From Actinomycetales bacterium (GTDB lineage: Bacteria; Actinomycetota; Actinomycetes; Nanopelagicales; Nanopelagicaceae): 34,972 nucleotides of DNA. Where the stretch lies: positions 1-34,972 of the forward strand of contig QYQH01000025.1 in assembly GCA_007280395.1 (NCBI GenBank), given 5' to 3'. Numbering within the stretch: position 1 is the first letter of the stretch; each line of letters begins with the position of its first letter. A program made the translations under genes and the position numbers. This document shows positions 1 to 9,426 of this stretch, in pieces. The notes beneath the pieces are model-generated. The model was not told the origin of the DNA and made no database searches. It worked only from the letters and a program-made list of their open reading frames with translations.

Positions 1-536
1 AGTAGCGCCAAGATTAGGAAAATCAAGCCGCCGGCAAAAGTTACATAGCTGGCAACAATTGCAATGTCACCGAGCGTTCCAAAGGCATAAGCATTAAGAA
101 GCATTCCGCGAAGGGCTTGCCCTTTGAATACGGTTTCAACAGTTCCCGAAGCTTGTTTGGATTTTGCTTGTAAATCAGCGTTAGTTGGATCAGCTGCTAG
201 TGCGCCTGCTGCGGCACGGTTCGCAGTTGATGCTGCTGCGTAAGTAGGCATGGCTGATAAATGGAAACCGATGTAGTGATCGGCATACATCTGCGCTTGC
301 TTTCCAGTCGACATAATCCTATTTCCATTGTCAGCGAAGAATTTCTTAACATCATTGGTAACTTTTGGGTCACCGTTATCTGTTGGAATTGTTATTGCTT
401 GAGGCGTCAATTGTGCAGCCACTTGATCCGTAGCAAAGTTACCGCCGTATTGCAGAATACCGCCAAGAATAATTAGGAATCCTGCAAGTAGCAGTCCAAT
501 TACGCTAGCAATTTTGTCAAACGATTTTCTATTCAT
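1..536 (-). CDS. Conserved actinobacterial membrane protein, partial (C-terminus outside window); family often mislabelled 'aromatic ring-opening dioxygenase LigA'
   Basis: Minus-strand reading from ATG at 536 is open to the window edge: MNRKSFDKIASVIGLLLAGFLIILGGILQYGGNFATDQVAAQLTPQAITIPTDNGDPKV..., then MSTGKQAQMYADHYIGFHL and a TM segment. Not listed in the ORF track because it has no stop in the window. Confidence 0.75.
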   Translation of the reverse strand, partial: MNRKSFDKIASVIGLLLAGFLIILGGILQYGGNFATDQVAAQLTPQAITIPTDNGDPKVTNDVKKFFADNGNRIMSTGKQAQMYADHYIGFHLSAMPTYAAASTANRAAAGALAADPTNADLQAKSKQASGTVETVFKGQALRGMLLNAYAFGTLGDIAIVASYVTFAGGLIFLILAL

Positions 537-712
537 TTTTTCTCTTTCTGTACTCTCCGGAATATATAGATATAAAACCTGGAGAAGTTTCATATCGCTA
601 TTAGTTTGGAGTATCAGAGCGAGTGGTATGTAGAAAAGTGCAAGTGCTAGCACCAAAGTAAATTGAGGGAGTGCTAGCCCTTATAATTGAAAGAGGGCCT
701 TACTTGGAGTTT

Positions 713-1027
713 TTAATCGACGTGCTTATCACAATATGACTTACCGTCTGCTCCGACTTTGCTATGAGAGCAATCGATATTTAACTTATCGAAAGAACCA
801 TCACCGAAGTGGGCGCGGTATGCCAGCGCAAGAAGTACGCGAATATTTGTATCGCCATCAGACTTGATTCCAAATACTGATGCCATTCTGGATACCGTAT
901 TTTCGATTACTTTTTCGCTATGCGCAGTTGCTTTTGCGACTGCAATATTAGAAAGTCCATCGCATAGGTGTTGGGCGACTAAATGTTCAAATGGAGTTAA
1001 ATCACGACGCATTATTCTGATATCCAT
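713..1027 (-). CDS. Stand-alone LuxR/GerE-type helix-turn-helix protein (104 aa; start could be the internal ATG at 1012)
   Basis: LTPFEHLVAQHLCDGLSNIAVAKATAHSEKVIENTVSRMASVFGI matches the LuxR C-terminal HTH pattern; no receiver domain. Confidence 0.7.
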   Translation of the reverse strand: MDIRIMRRDLTPFEHLVAQHLCDGLSNIAVAKATAHSEKVIENTVSRMASVFGIKSDGDTNIRVLLALAYRAHFGDGSFDKLNIDCSHSKVGADGKSYCDKHVD

Positions 1028-1103
1028 AGTTGGTTTCCCAAAGCCCTCTCCGACTTTTGACAGTTATATTGGCTTTCCTCATTGTCCACCATAAACTCCC
1101 CTA

Positions 1104-1850
1104 ATGGGTAACATCTCAAGCACCAAAAAGAACCAGGTCTTACTGCTCACCTTGGATCGTCCAGAGAAGAAGAATGCGCTTACACCTGCGATGTATTCCG
1201 ATCTTTCAAGAGCGTTAGGCGAAGCAAAAGATGATTTCGACATCCGAGTTGTTGTAATTACAGGAGCTGGCACCGCATTTACTGGCGGCAACGACATTAT
1301 GGACTTCTTAAATACACCACCTACAGGCCCTGATTCACCCGTGATGCAATTTTTATCAGTCCTTCATGATTTTCCTAAACCACTGATTGCGGCTGTTCAT
1401 GGAAACGCTGTTGGCATCGGAACCACAATGTTGATGCACTGCGATCTTGTTTATGCAACAGCTGATGCAAAATTATCCATGCCCTTTGTTTCACTCGGCC
1501 TAGTTCCTGAGGCTGGGTCTTCAATTTTATTTCCACGTCTTGTTGGACACGCAATTGCTTCGGAAATTTTCTTGACTGGTCGAGACTTCTCTGGAACCGA
1601 AGCGCACGAGATGCGTTTAGTAAATGAGATTGTTTCGGATCCACTTGCAAAGGCGCTGGAAGTTGCAGAGGTTATTGCAAATCAACCGCCGACAGCGGTA
1701 ATTAATACGAAGGCTCTTTTAAAGAGTGGGCATCATCAAGCGGTCGCAATGGTTATGGAAGCTGAAGGCGAATTATTTAGAATCGCACTTGAATCTGATG
1801 AAGCACAAATTGCATTTATGAAATTTCTCGAGAAGAAAAATAAGGGGTAA
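1104..1850 (+). CDS. Enoyl-CoA hydratase/isomerase family protein
   Basis: Crotonase fold motifs: LTLDRPEKKNALTPAMY, ITGAGTAFTGGNDIMDF, PLIAAVHGNAVGIGTTMLMHCDLVYA. Confidence 0.9.
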   Translation: MGNISSTKKNQVLLLTLDRPEKKNALTPAMYSDLSRALGEAKDDFDIRVVVITGAGTAFTGGNDIMDFLNTPPTGPDSPVMQFLSVLHDFPKPLIAAVHGNAVGIGTTMLMHCDLVYATADAKLSMPFVSLGLVPEAGSSILFPRLVGHAIASEIFLTGRDFSGTEAHEMRLVNEIVSDPLAKALEVAEVIANQPPTAVINTKALLKSGHHQAVAMVMEAEGELFRIALESDEAQIAFMKFLEKKNKG

Positions 1851-1856
1851 ATCTAG

Positions 1857-2687
1857 ATGTCACTTACTGGGAAACGAATATTCATTACAGGCGGCTCTCG
1901 CGGTATTGGTCTGGCAATTGCACTTCGTGCTGCCGCAGATGGCGCAAGCATTGCGATTGCAGCCAAGACGGTAGAGGAGAATCCAAAACTTCCAGGCACT
2001 ATTTTTTCTGCGGCTAAAGAGATTGAGGCTGCTGGCGGGATTGCGCTGCCAATCCAATGTGACATCCGAGACGAGGATGCGATTGTTGTGGCAGTAAACA
2101 AGGTCGCAGCACAATTCGGTGGAATTGATATTTTGATCAACAATGCGAGTGCAATTAATTTGACTCCAACTGAGAAGACTCCCGCCAAGCGCTTTGATCT
2201 AATGTTCGATGTAAATGTTCGGGGAACATTTCTAACTTCACAAGCAGCTGTACCTCATCTACGAGAGAGTGCGAAGGCTGGTCGAAATCCGCACATCCTT
2301 ACCTTGTCGCCACCGCTTTCGATGAAAGCAAAATGGTTTAAGAACCACGTTGCATACACGATGTCTAAATATGGAATGAGTATGTGTGTTCTTGGAATGG
2401 CAGAGGAATTTAAACGCGATGGGATTGCAGTAAATGCGCTCTGGCCCAGAACTGCAATTGATACCGCAGCGCTTCAAATGATTCCTGGCGTCGATACTGA
2501 TTTCTGTCGTAAGCCCGAGATACTTTCTGATACCGCCTACATAATCCTAAATCGAGATGCTAAGACAACGACCGGAAATTTCTTTGTAGACGATGAAGTC
2601 CTAGCATCTGAAGGCATTACTGATCTTGAGAAGTATTCAGTTAAGCCTGGAACAACTGATTTCTTGCTCGATTTCTTTTTAGATTAA
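1857..2687 (+). CDS. SDR family NAD(P)-dependent oxidoreductase (HSDL2-like)
   Basis: GKRIFITGGSRGIGLAIA, DILINNASAI, YTMSKYGMSM; 6 nt after the preceding gene. Confidence 0.88.
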   Translation: MSLTGKRIFITGGSRGIGLAIALRAAADGASIAIAAKTVEENPKLPGTIFSAAKEIEAAGGIALPIQCDIRDEDAIVVAVNKVAAQFGGIDILINNASAINLTPTEKTPAKRFDLMFDVNVRGTFLTSQAAVPHLRESAKAGRNPHILTLSPPLSMKAKWFKNHVAYTMSKYGMSMCVLGMAEEFKRDGIAVNALWPRTAIDTAALQMIPGVDTDFCRKPEILSDTAYIILNRDAKTTTGNFFVDDEVLASEGITDLEKYSVKPGTTDFLLDFFLD

Positions 2688-3421
2688 ATACTGAGGGCTT
2701 CTAGGCTAAGTGATTTGCGATCAATTAAGAGAATCTGGTGGTTCTCTATTCTCTTCCAATTCTTTTGATTCCAACCGGAGGATGCAACCAAGATTCCGTT
2801 CTCATCTTTACGGTAAAAGAGATCGTAATAATCTTCGGCTTCACCCTTAGGCCGCTTCCCATAATTATGCTCATTGATAATTACATAAGAATCAGAAGTC
2901 AAAATCATGGCGTTTATTGAGGAGTAATTGCAGTTCTCTTTAATCAACTTCACCCCAGCACTTATTCCAGCGATTAATCCCAGCTTCTTAATTTGGGTAA
3001 TCAAAACATAGAAGTACTTTTCACTATCGGTGTTCCCGCGCATTAGCTTGATCAATTCTGGATCGATAAATTGGTCCATCGAATCTAGAGGTGTAATTCC
3101 ACCATTGTGTATAAAGGAGATATTCTCAAATTCAAAGGGATGGGTATTTCCTTCGACAACGGCTAAACCAGATGTTGCCCAACGCAGATGAAGCAACGCG
3201 CCATCGGACAAAACCTCTTTGGTCAGATGTGAATATTGCGAACTTTCTTTGGCGGGGAGAGTTTCAACAATTAAATTTGAGGGTTTGCCGGTTGAAGAAG
3301 TTGCAATACCCCAACCATCACGATGTTTCTCCGAGAGATCCGAGAACTCCTGGAAACTTGCACCAGCAATCTCTTCAATACTTACCTCATGTGAGGAAAC
3401 GTAACCCATTAATCGACACAT
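2684..3421 (-). CDS. Class II glutamine amidotransferase (YafJ/EgtC-type Ntn hydrolase)
   Basis: MCRLMGYVSS (N-terminal Cys nucleophile), HRDGWGIA, LHLRWATSG, NTHPF, FIHNGG, GNTDSEKYF. Confidence 0.9.
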   Translation of the reverse strand: MCRLMGYVSSHEVSIEEIAGASFQEFSDLSEKHRDGWGIATSSTGKPSNLIVETLPAKESSQYSHLTKEVLSDGALLHLRWATSGLAVVEGNTHPFEFENISFIHNGGITPLDSMDQFIDPELIKLMRGNTDSEKYFYVLITQIKKLGLIAGISAGVKLIKENCNYSSINAMILTSDSYVIINEHNYGKRPKGEAEDYYDLFYRKDENGILVASSGWNQKNWKRIENHQILLIDRKSLSLEALSI

Positions 3422-3426
3422 AAAAT

Positions 3427-4197
3427 TTATTCAGATAGTGGAGTTACGTAAGCGCCGCTGATACCGCCATCAACTAAGAAGTTTGATGCGGTGATAAATG
3501 AAGAGTCATCAGATGCAAGGAATGCAACAGCAGCCGCTAGTTCGCTAGCTTCCGCAAAGCGACCCAATGGGATATGGACTAAGCGACGTGCCGCACGCTC
3601 TTTATCTTTAGCAAATAGTTCCTGAAGTAGTGGCGTATTAACTGGTCCAGGGGAGAGGGCATTTACGCGGACGCCTTGACGTGCAAATTGCACACCAAGT
3701 TCGCGAGTCATTGCAAGTACACCACCTTTAGAGGCGGTGTATGAAATTTGTGAAGTAGCAGATGCCATAGTTGCAACAAATGATGCAGTGTTAATGATTG
3801 AACCTTTTCCGGCCTTTAACATATAAGGTAAAACTGCTTTGCAGCAGAGGTAAACAGATGTCAGATTAACCTCTTGAACCAAGCGCCAGGCGTCGATTCC
3901 AGTAGTAAGAATTGAATCATCTTCTGGTGGTGAAATTCCAGCGTTATTGAATGCGATATCGATGCGACCGTATTCGTCAAATGCAACCTTATACATTCTT
4001 GCCACGTCTTCTTCTGAAGTGACATTTGCTTTTACAAAAATACCGCCAAGTTCTTTCGCAACTTTCTTACCGATCTCTTCATTTAGATCAACTATGACAA
4101 CCTTTGCGCCTTCTTCGACGAAGCGTTGTGCGGTCGCATATCCAATTCCACTTGCGCCACCAGTGATTACCGCAACGCGATCTTGTAACCGTTTCAT
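3427..4197 (-). CDS. SDR family oxidoreductase (3-oxoacyl-ACP reductase / alcohol dehydrogenase-like)
   Basis: AVITGGASGIGYATAQ, DIAFNNAGISPP, SYTASKGGVLAMTRELG, NALSPGPVNTPLL. Confidence 0.9.
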   Translation of the reverse strand: MKRLQDRVAVITGGASGIGYATAQRFVEEGAKVVIVDLNEEIGKKVAKELGGIFVKANVTSEEDVARMYKVAFDEYGRIDIAFNNAGISPPEDDSILTTGIDAWRLVQEVNLTSVYLCCKAVLPYMLKAGKGSIINTASFVATMASATSQISYTASKGGVLAMTRELGVQFARQGVRVNALSPGPVNTPLLQELFAKDKERAARRLVHIPLGRFAEASELAAAVAFLASDDSSFITASNFLVDGGISGAYVTPLSE

Positions 4198-4209
4198 TTA
4201 TTCTCCTAG

Positions 4210-5574
4210 TTATTCTTGAGTGTCAAAGAAAACATTCTTAACTTCAGTAAATGCATCAAGTGCATCTGGACCTAATTCTCGACCTAGTCCAGATTGCTTA
4301 TACCCGCCAAATGGCGTCCAATATCTAACTGATGAGTTTGAATTTACCGAAAGGTTTCCGGCTTCGACCGCTCTTGAGACCCGAATTGCTCTGCCAATAT
4401 CGCGAGACCAGATAGATCCTGAAAGCCCATATTCTGAATCGTTTGCAATGCGAATCGCATCTGCTTCATCTTCAAAAGGCAGAACGCTTACTACTGGACC
4501 AAAAATTTCTTCGCGATATGCGCGGTCACTAGCATCTTTGGGAAGCAGAACCGTTGGCGCAAACCAATAACCCGGGCCTTTCGGTTTTGTTCCCTGGAAA
4601 GCGATGGGAGTTCCTGGCGGTAGATATTCCTGGACTCGAGCTAACTGTGTAGCAGAAACCAGAGGACCCATCTCTGCGCTCTCAAGTGCGGGATCTTCAA
4701 CTCGGAATTTTTTAACTGCTGTCTCGAATTCAGCCATGAATTTATCGAAGACCGAACGTTGTACAAGTAACCGAGATCTAGCGCAGCAATCTTGACCAGC
4801 GTTATCAAATACCGCCCCAGGTGCATTTGCTGCCGCTTTTTGGATATCGCTATCGGCAAAGATAATATTTGCGCTTTTGCCACCAAGTTCAAGAGTTAAA
4901 CGTTTTACCTGATCGGCGCACCCGCGCATAATTCCTTTTCCAACAGTTGTTGACCCAGTGAAAACTATCTTCCGAACTAGGGGATTAGTTACAAATCTTT
5001 CACCAACAATGCTGCCCTTGCCAGGGATAACATTAAATACCCCCTCTGGAACTCCAGCTTCAATCGCAAGTTCTCCTAAGCGAATTGCCGTCATAGGAGT
5101 GATCTCAGCAGGTTTTAAAACAACGGTATTTCCAGCGGCAAGTGCTGGGCCAAAGCCCCATCCTGCAATTGGCATTGGGAAATTCCAGGGAACGATAATT
5201 CCAATAACGCCAAGGGGTTCTTTGAAAGTTATATCAATTCCATTTGGTACCGGGATCTGTTTTCCAAATAATCTTTCAGGTGCAGCACTGTAATAATTCA
5301 AAACATCACGCACATTGCCGGCTTCCCAACGCGCATTCCCAATTGTGTGACCGCTATTTAAAACTTCAAGTTGCGCTAACTCTTCGATATGCGAGTCAAC
5401 GATTGCTGCAAAGCTGCGTAATAGCCGTGCGCGATCGCCCGGATTAACTTTTCGCCAACTTTGAAATGCTTTCTCGGCTTTTGCTATTACTAAGTCAGTT
5501 GCCGCAAGATCTGCGAGTTCGATATCTTTGACTGGTTTCTCGGTAGTCGGATTTATTATGGTGAATTTGCTCAT
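4210..5574 (-). CDS. NAD-dependent aldehyde dehydrogenase family protein
   Basis: VPWNFPMPIAGW, FTGSTTVGKGIM, LELGGKSANIIF, NAGQDCCARSRLLV (catalytic Cys region), EEIFGPVVSVLPF. Confidence 0.93.
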   Translation of the reverse strand: MSKFTIINPTTEKPVKDIELADLAATDLVIAKAEKAFQSWRKVNPGDRARLLRSFAAIVDSHIEELAQLEVLNSGHTIGNARWEAGNVRDVLNYYSAAPERLFGKQIPVPNGIDITFKEPLGVIGIIVPWNFPMPIAGWGFGPALAAGNTVVLKPAEITPMTAIRLGELAIEAGVPEGVFNVIPGKGSIVGERFVTNPLVRKIVFTGSTTVGKGIMRGCADQVKRLTLELGGKSANIIFADSDIQKAAANAPGAVFDNAGQDCCARSRLLVQRSVFDKFMAEFETAVKKFRVEDPALESAEMGPLVSATQLARVQEYLPPGTPIAFQGTKPKGPGYWFAPTVLLPKDASDRAYREEIFGPVVSVLPFEDEADAIRIANDSEYGLSGSIWSRDIGRAIRVSRAVEAGNLSVNSNSSVRYWTPFGGYKQSGLGRELGPDALDAFTEVKNVFFDTQE

Positions 5575-5578
5575 TGAT

Positions 5579-6928
5579 TTACATCCGCTCGAAACTACGG
5601 AAACGCTCCCAATCTGTTACGGCTCGTGAATAGGCATCTAATTCAGTATCTGCCATGTGTGTGTAGTGCTTCTGAACATCTGCGCCAAATTTTTCTGTGA
5701 CCCATTTGCTGTTCGCCCACAAATCACGGGCTTCTTTCAGTGAAGTTGGTACGCGATTTGTTTCAAGAGCATAAGCATTTCCAGTGAAAATTGGCTCCAG
5801 CTCCAAATTATTTTCAATGCCATCAAGACCAGCAGCAACCATCCCAGCAACCGCTAGATATGGGTTTACATCGCCACCTGGAACCCGGTTTTCTACGCGC
5901 AAAGATAGACCTTCGCCAACTAAGCGAAGTGCACAAGTTCTATTATCGCGGCCCCATTTGATAGCAGTTGGCGCAAAGGTCCCTGCTTGGTATCGCTTAT
6001 ATGAATTTATATTTGGTGCAAATAAAAGAGAAAGTTCACTCATATGTTTCTGCAGCCCTGCTAAGTATGAACGGCCCTGCTTAGACATGCCATCTCCAGC
6101 ATCTCCAGCAAGAACTGCGCCACCCTTCTTATCGCGAAACGAGAGATGAATATGGCAAGAGCTGCCCTCTTTCTCATTGAACTTCGCCATGAAGGTAAGT
6201 GAACATCCTTGCTTTGCTGCAATCTCTTTCGCGCCCATCTTGTAGATGACGTGATTGTCGCAAGTTGAGAGTGCATCCTCATATCGGAAGGCAATCTCGT
6301 GTTGGCCAAAGTTACACTCACCTTTTGCTGATTCAACAATCAAACCAGCCTCATCCATATTGTTTCTAATTTCGCGCAATAATTTTTCTACCCGGCCAGT
6401 GCCAAGAAGTGAATAGTCAACGTTGTACTGGTTTGCTGGAGTTAAGTTGTTGTATCCCTTATCCCAGGCCTCTTCAAAAGTTTCTTTAAAAACTATGAAC
6501 TCAAGTTCAGTTCCGCACATCGCTACCATGCCAGCTTTATCTAAGCGCTCTAACTGGGTTTTCAATATTGTCCGCGGCGAAACCGAGATTCCATGTTTGT
6601 GGTGATCTGTGAAATCTGCAATCAAGATAACGGTTCCTTCATGCCAAGGCATTGGGCGCAAAGTATTTAAATCTGGAAGCATCGCCATATCGGCATAACC
6701 GGTGTCCCAAGATGAAACGTCATAACCTTGAATAGTGTTCATCTCGATATCTGACGCCAATAAATAATTACAGCCTTCAGTTCCATTTGCGAGGGTGTCA
6801 TCTAAAAAGAATTTGGCATGAATTCGCTTGCCTTGGAGTCGGCCTTGCATATCGGTAGCACCAACCACAACGGTGTCGATCTTGCCGCTTTCGACGCCTT
6901 TACGAAGTTGCTCAACGGTTAATTTCAC
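5579..6928 (-). CDS. Glutamine synthetase-like gamma-glutamyl ligase (PuuA/GlnA3/GlnA4-type), GTG start
   Basis: GS fold motifs (CNFGQHEIAFRYEDAL, FMAKFNEKEGSSCHIHLS, GRDNRTCALRLVGEGLSLRVENRVPGGDVNPYLAVAGMVAAGL); clearly distinct from the housekeeping glnA at 14034; GGGAG Shine-Dalgarno upstream of GTG. Confidence 0.9.
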   Translation of the reverse strand: MKLTVEQLRKGVESGKIDTVVVGATDMQGRLQGKRIHAKFFLDDTLANGTEGCNYLLASDIEMNTIQGYDVSSWDTGYADMAMLPDLNTLRPMPWHEGTVILIADFTDHHKHGISVSPRTILKTQLERLDKAGMVAMCGTELEFIVFKETFEEAWDKGYNNLTPANQYNVDYSLLGTGRVEKLLREIRNNMDEAGLIVESAKGECNFGQHEIAFRYEDALSTCDNHVIYKMGAKEIAAKQGCSLTFMAKFNEKEGSSCHIHLSFRDKKGGAVLAGDAGDGMSKQGRSYLAGLQKHMSELSLLFAPNINSYKRYQAGTFAPTAIKWGRDNRTCALRLVGEGLSLRVENRVPGGDVNPYLAVAGMVAAGLDGIENNLELEPIFTGNAYALETNRVPTSLKEARDLWANSKWVTEKFGADVQKHYTHMADTELDAYSRAVTDWERFRSFERM

Positions 6929-7101
6929 GCGCTTGCTCCCTTTGGTCAGAATCCAGAATTACCTGTGTGGGAGGTTACTAGGGCGTTTCCGTAGACACAA
7001 CGACCCAAAAATTGGTGAAATTTCTCGCTGAAAACCTCGTGAATACACTTCCAATTTGGTGAGACGCAGGGCACACTCTCTTTAACTTCTAGAAGGGTGG
7101 A

Positions 7102-8664
7102 ATGGATTCAATGAATTCAATGTCGAATACACACGCAGATGATGAGCGTCGCTTAGCCGACCTCGGATACAAACAAGAGCTAAATCGTTCTTGGTCAAGT
7201 TTCTCGAACTTTGCAATTTCCTTCTCAATTATTTCGATCTTGGCAGGTTGCTTTACGACCTTTGCGCAGGCTTGGAACAATGGTGGTCCCGTAGCAATTT
7301 CCCTTGGTTGGCCGCTAATTTCAGCCTTCATTTTAATTATTGGTCTTTGTATGTCCGAACTCGCCTCAGCATTTCCAACCTCTGGCGGAATTTATTGGTG
7401 GGCTACCAAACTTGGCGGTCCCAAGGCTGGGTTTTATACCGGTTGGCTAAATCTAATTGGTCTAGTTTCAGTAACCGCTTCAGTGGGATACGGCTTAACC
7501 TCATTCCTAAACATTGTTCTAGGTGCTTTCTTTGATGGTTATGCGACTTCATTTATGGGTGGCGATTTTATCAAGCAACAATTCGCACTATTCGTAATTG
7601 TTATTGCCCTTGTAACTCTGATCAATATATTTAGCAGCCATCTTTTGGCTGTAATAAATAACATTTCAGTTTGGTGGCATGTATTTGGCGCCGCTCTGAT
7701 CGTTATTATTTTGGTTGTAGCACCAGATGCTCACCAATCTGCAAGCTGGGTCTTTACTGAAAAAATCAATAACTCAGGCTTTGCAGGTGGAAGTTACTGG
7801 CTATATGTTCTGCCACTTGGCTTCTTATTAACCCAGTACACAATTACTGGCTTTGATGCATCCGCTCACCTTTCTGAAGAGACCCAAGGTGCTCATATTG
7901 CTTCAGCAAAGGGAATCTGGAAGTCAATTTTCTACTCCGCAATCGGTGGATATATCCTGCTGCTTGCATTCCTATTTGCTGCAACAAATTCTGACATGAT
8001 CAACTCAACTGATCCTGAAGTAAATCCATTCGGAATCGGTTCTGTCATCGCACTTCTTTACAGTTCACTCGGTGGTGGCGCTTTGTTCAAGCTGGTTATG
8101 GTAATTACAACAGCTGGTCAGATTTTCTGCGTAACTGCTTGCCTGACTTCATGTTCTCGCATGCTCTTCGCCTTTTCTCGAGATGGCGCAGTACCAGGAC
8201 ATAAGAACTGGAAGAAAGTAAATAAGGCTGGAGTTCCAGTTAACGCAGTACTAATCTCAGCTACCGGTGGTGTTGTTCTTACACTTCCTGCTCTCTACAA
8301 GAGCTCAGCTGGCGTTCCAACCGCCTTCTATGCTGTTGTTTCAGTCTGCGTAATCAGTCTTTACTTATCATTCATGATTCCAATTTATCTTCGTCTAAAA
8401 GCTGGAGATAAATTTAAGGTCGGAGCTTGGAACAATGGTTCTAAGTACAAGTGGATGAACACAGTTGCAGTTGCTGAAATTGCAATTATTTCGCTCTATT
8501 TCATTATGCCGTTCTCACCACTAGGTGTTCCTGGTGCCAAGGACTTCAACTGGACCGCGGTTAACTATGCTCCAATAGTTACTGGCGGCGCCTTGATCCT
8601 TCTCTGGATCTGGTGGCATCTTTCAGTAAAGAACTGGTTCAAGGGACCAATTAGTAATCTGTAG
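7102..8664 (+). CDS. APC-family amino acid/amine permease
   Basis: Multi-TM protein with FSNFAISFSIISILAGCFTTF, FPTSGGIYWWATKLGGPKAGFYTGWLN, GFDASAHLSEET; Shine-Dalgarno GAAGGGTGG upstream. Confidence 0.92.
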   Translation: MDSMNSMSNTHADDERRLADLGYKQELNRSWSSFSNFAISFSIISILAGCFTTFAQAWNNGGPVAISLGWPLISAFILIIGLCMSELASAFPTSGGIYWWATKLGGPKAGFYTGWLNLIGLVSVTASVGYGLTSFLNIVLGAFFDGYATSFMGGDFIKQQFALFVIVIALVTLINIFSSHLLAVINNISVWWHVFGAALIVIILVVAPDAHQSASWVFTEKINNSGFAGGSYWLYVLPLGFLLTQYTITGFDASAHLSEETQGAHIASAKGIWKSIFYSAIGGYILLLAFLFAATNSDMINSTDPEVNPFGIGSVIALLYSSLGGGALFKLVMVITTAGQIFCVTACLTSCSRMLFAFSRDGAVPGHKNWKKVNKAGVPVNAVLISATGGVVLTLPALYKSSAGVPTAFYAVVSVCVISLYLSFMIPIYLRLKAGDKFKVGAWNNGSKYKWMNTVAVAEIAIISLYFIMPFSPLGVPGAKDFNWTAVNYAPIVTGGALILLWIWWHLSVKNWFKGPISNL

Positions 8665-8673
8665 TTTGATATA

Positions 8674-8707
8674 AAAAAGGGCTCTCATATTGAGGGCCCT
8701 TTTTTTA
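8674..8707. terminator. Bidirectional rho-independent terminator between convergent genes
   Basis: AAAAAAGGGCTCTC-ATATT-GAGGGCCCTTTTTTT hairpin flanked by A- and T-runs. Confidence 0.9.
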
Positions 8708-8715
8708 TTGAATTT

Positions 8716-9426
8716 TTACTGAAGGATTAATCGACCCCAATTTTGAATAATTGGTTTCCAAATTTCTTCCAATTCAATTTCAGCCACTCGAACCTCAGCC
8801 TTCACACTGCTCTTTCCAGATTCTAAAAATGCGTTATCAGCGTCATCTTCCCAGAGTTTAATTATCCCGGAATCAATTTCTGGATGAAACTGGACTGCAT
8901 AAGTCGCCTTACCAATTCGATAAATTTGATTTTCACATAGTTCACTTGAGGCCAAATTCACGGCGCCTGTTGGAAGTTTAGAAATTTTGTCTTCATGCCA
9001 TTGTGCAGAGATCGCGCTCTCGCCAAAGTTGAATATTGAATCTGAAATCGAATTACGATTGATTCGATAAATTCCTATTTCGCCAACTTGAGCTCGAGAA
9101 ACTTCGCCATCTAAGGCGGTTGCTAACAACTGCGCGCCTAAACAAATTGCAAATATTGGAATCTCTCTAGCAACTGCATCTGCCAATAATTTCTTTTCAT
9201 CCGCCAACCACGGCAATTCCTCATCATCATTCGCGCCCATCGATCCACCTAATGGAAGTAGCGCACAAACATCATCTGGAACTTTTGTTGGGACAACTTC
9301 CCCGGTATAGGCGCGAAGAATTCGTATATCAAAACCAATTTCCATAAGCCAACGGCCAACTAAATGTGGGGGATCGGTCGGGTCATTTTGGATTGCAAGA
9401 ATTATTTTCTTGCCCTTTTCTGCCAT
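8716..9426 (-). CDS. Class I glutamine amidotransferase (GMP-synthase-like GATase domain); the ORF extends to 9510 but the internal ATG at 9426 looks the better start
   Basis: FAICLGAQLLA (Cys elbow), VQFHPEIDSG (His/Glu); conserved-looking sequence begins at MAEKGKKIILAIQNDPTDPP. Confidence 0.85.
   Translation of the reverse strand: MAEKGKKIILAIQNDPTDPPHLVGRWLMEIGFDIRILRAYTGEVVPTKVPDDVCALLPLGGSMGANDDEELPWLADEKKLLADAVAREIPIFAICLGAQLLATALDGEVSRAQVGEIGIYRINRNSISDSIFNFGESAISAQWHEDKISKLPTGAVNLASSELCENQIYRIGKATYAVQFHPEIDSGIIKLWEDDADNAFLESGKSSVKAEVRVAEIELEEIWKPIIQNWGRLILQ

Noticed and set aside
4220-4570. ORF of 116 aa antisense to the aldehyde dehydrogenase
   Set aside because: Shadow of conserved ALDH C-terminal coding sequence
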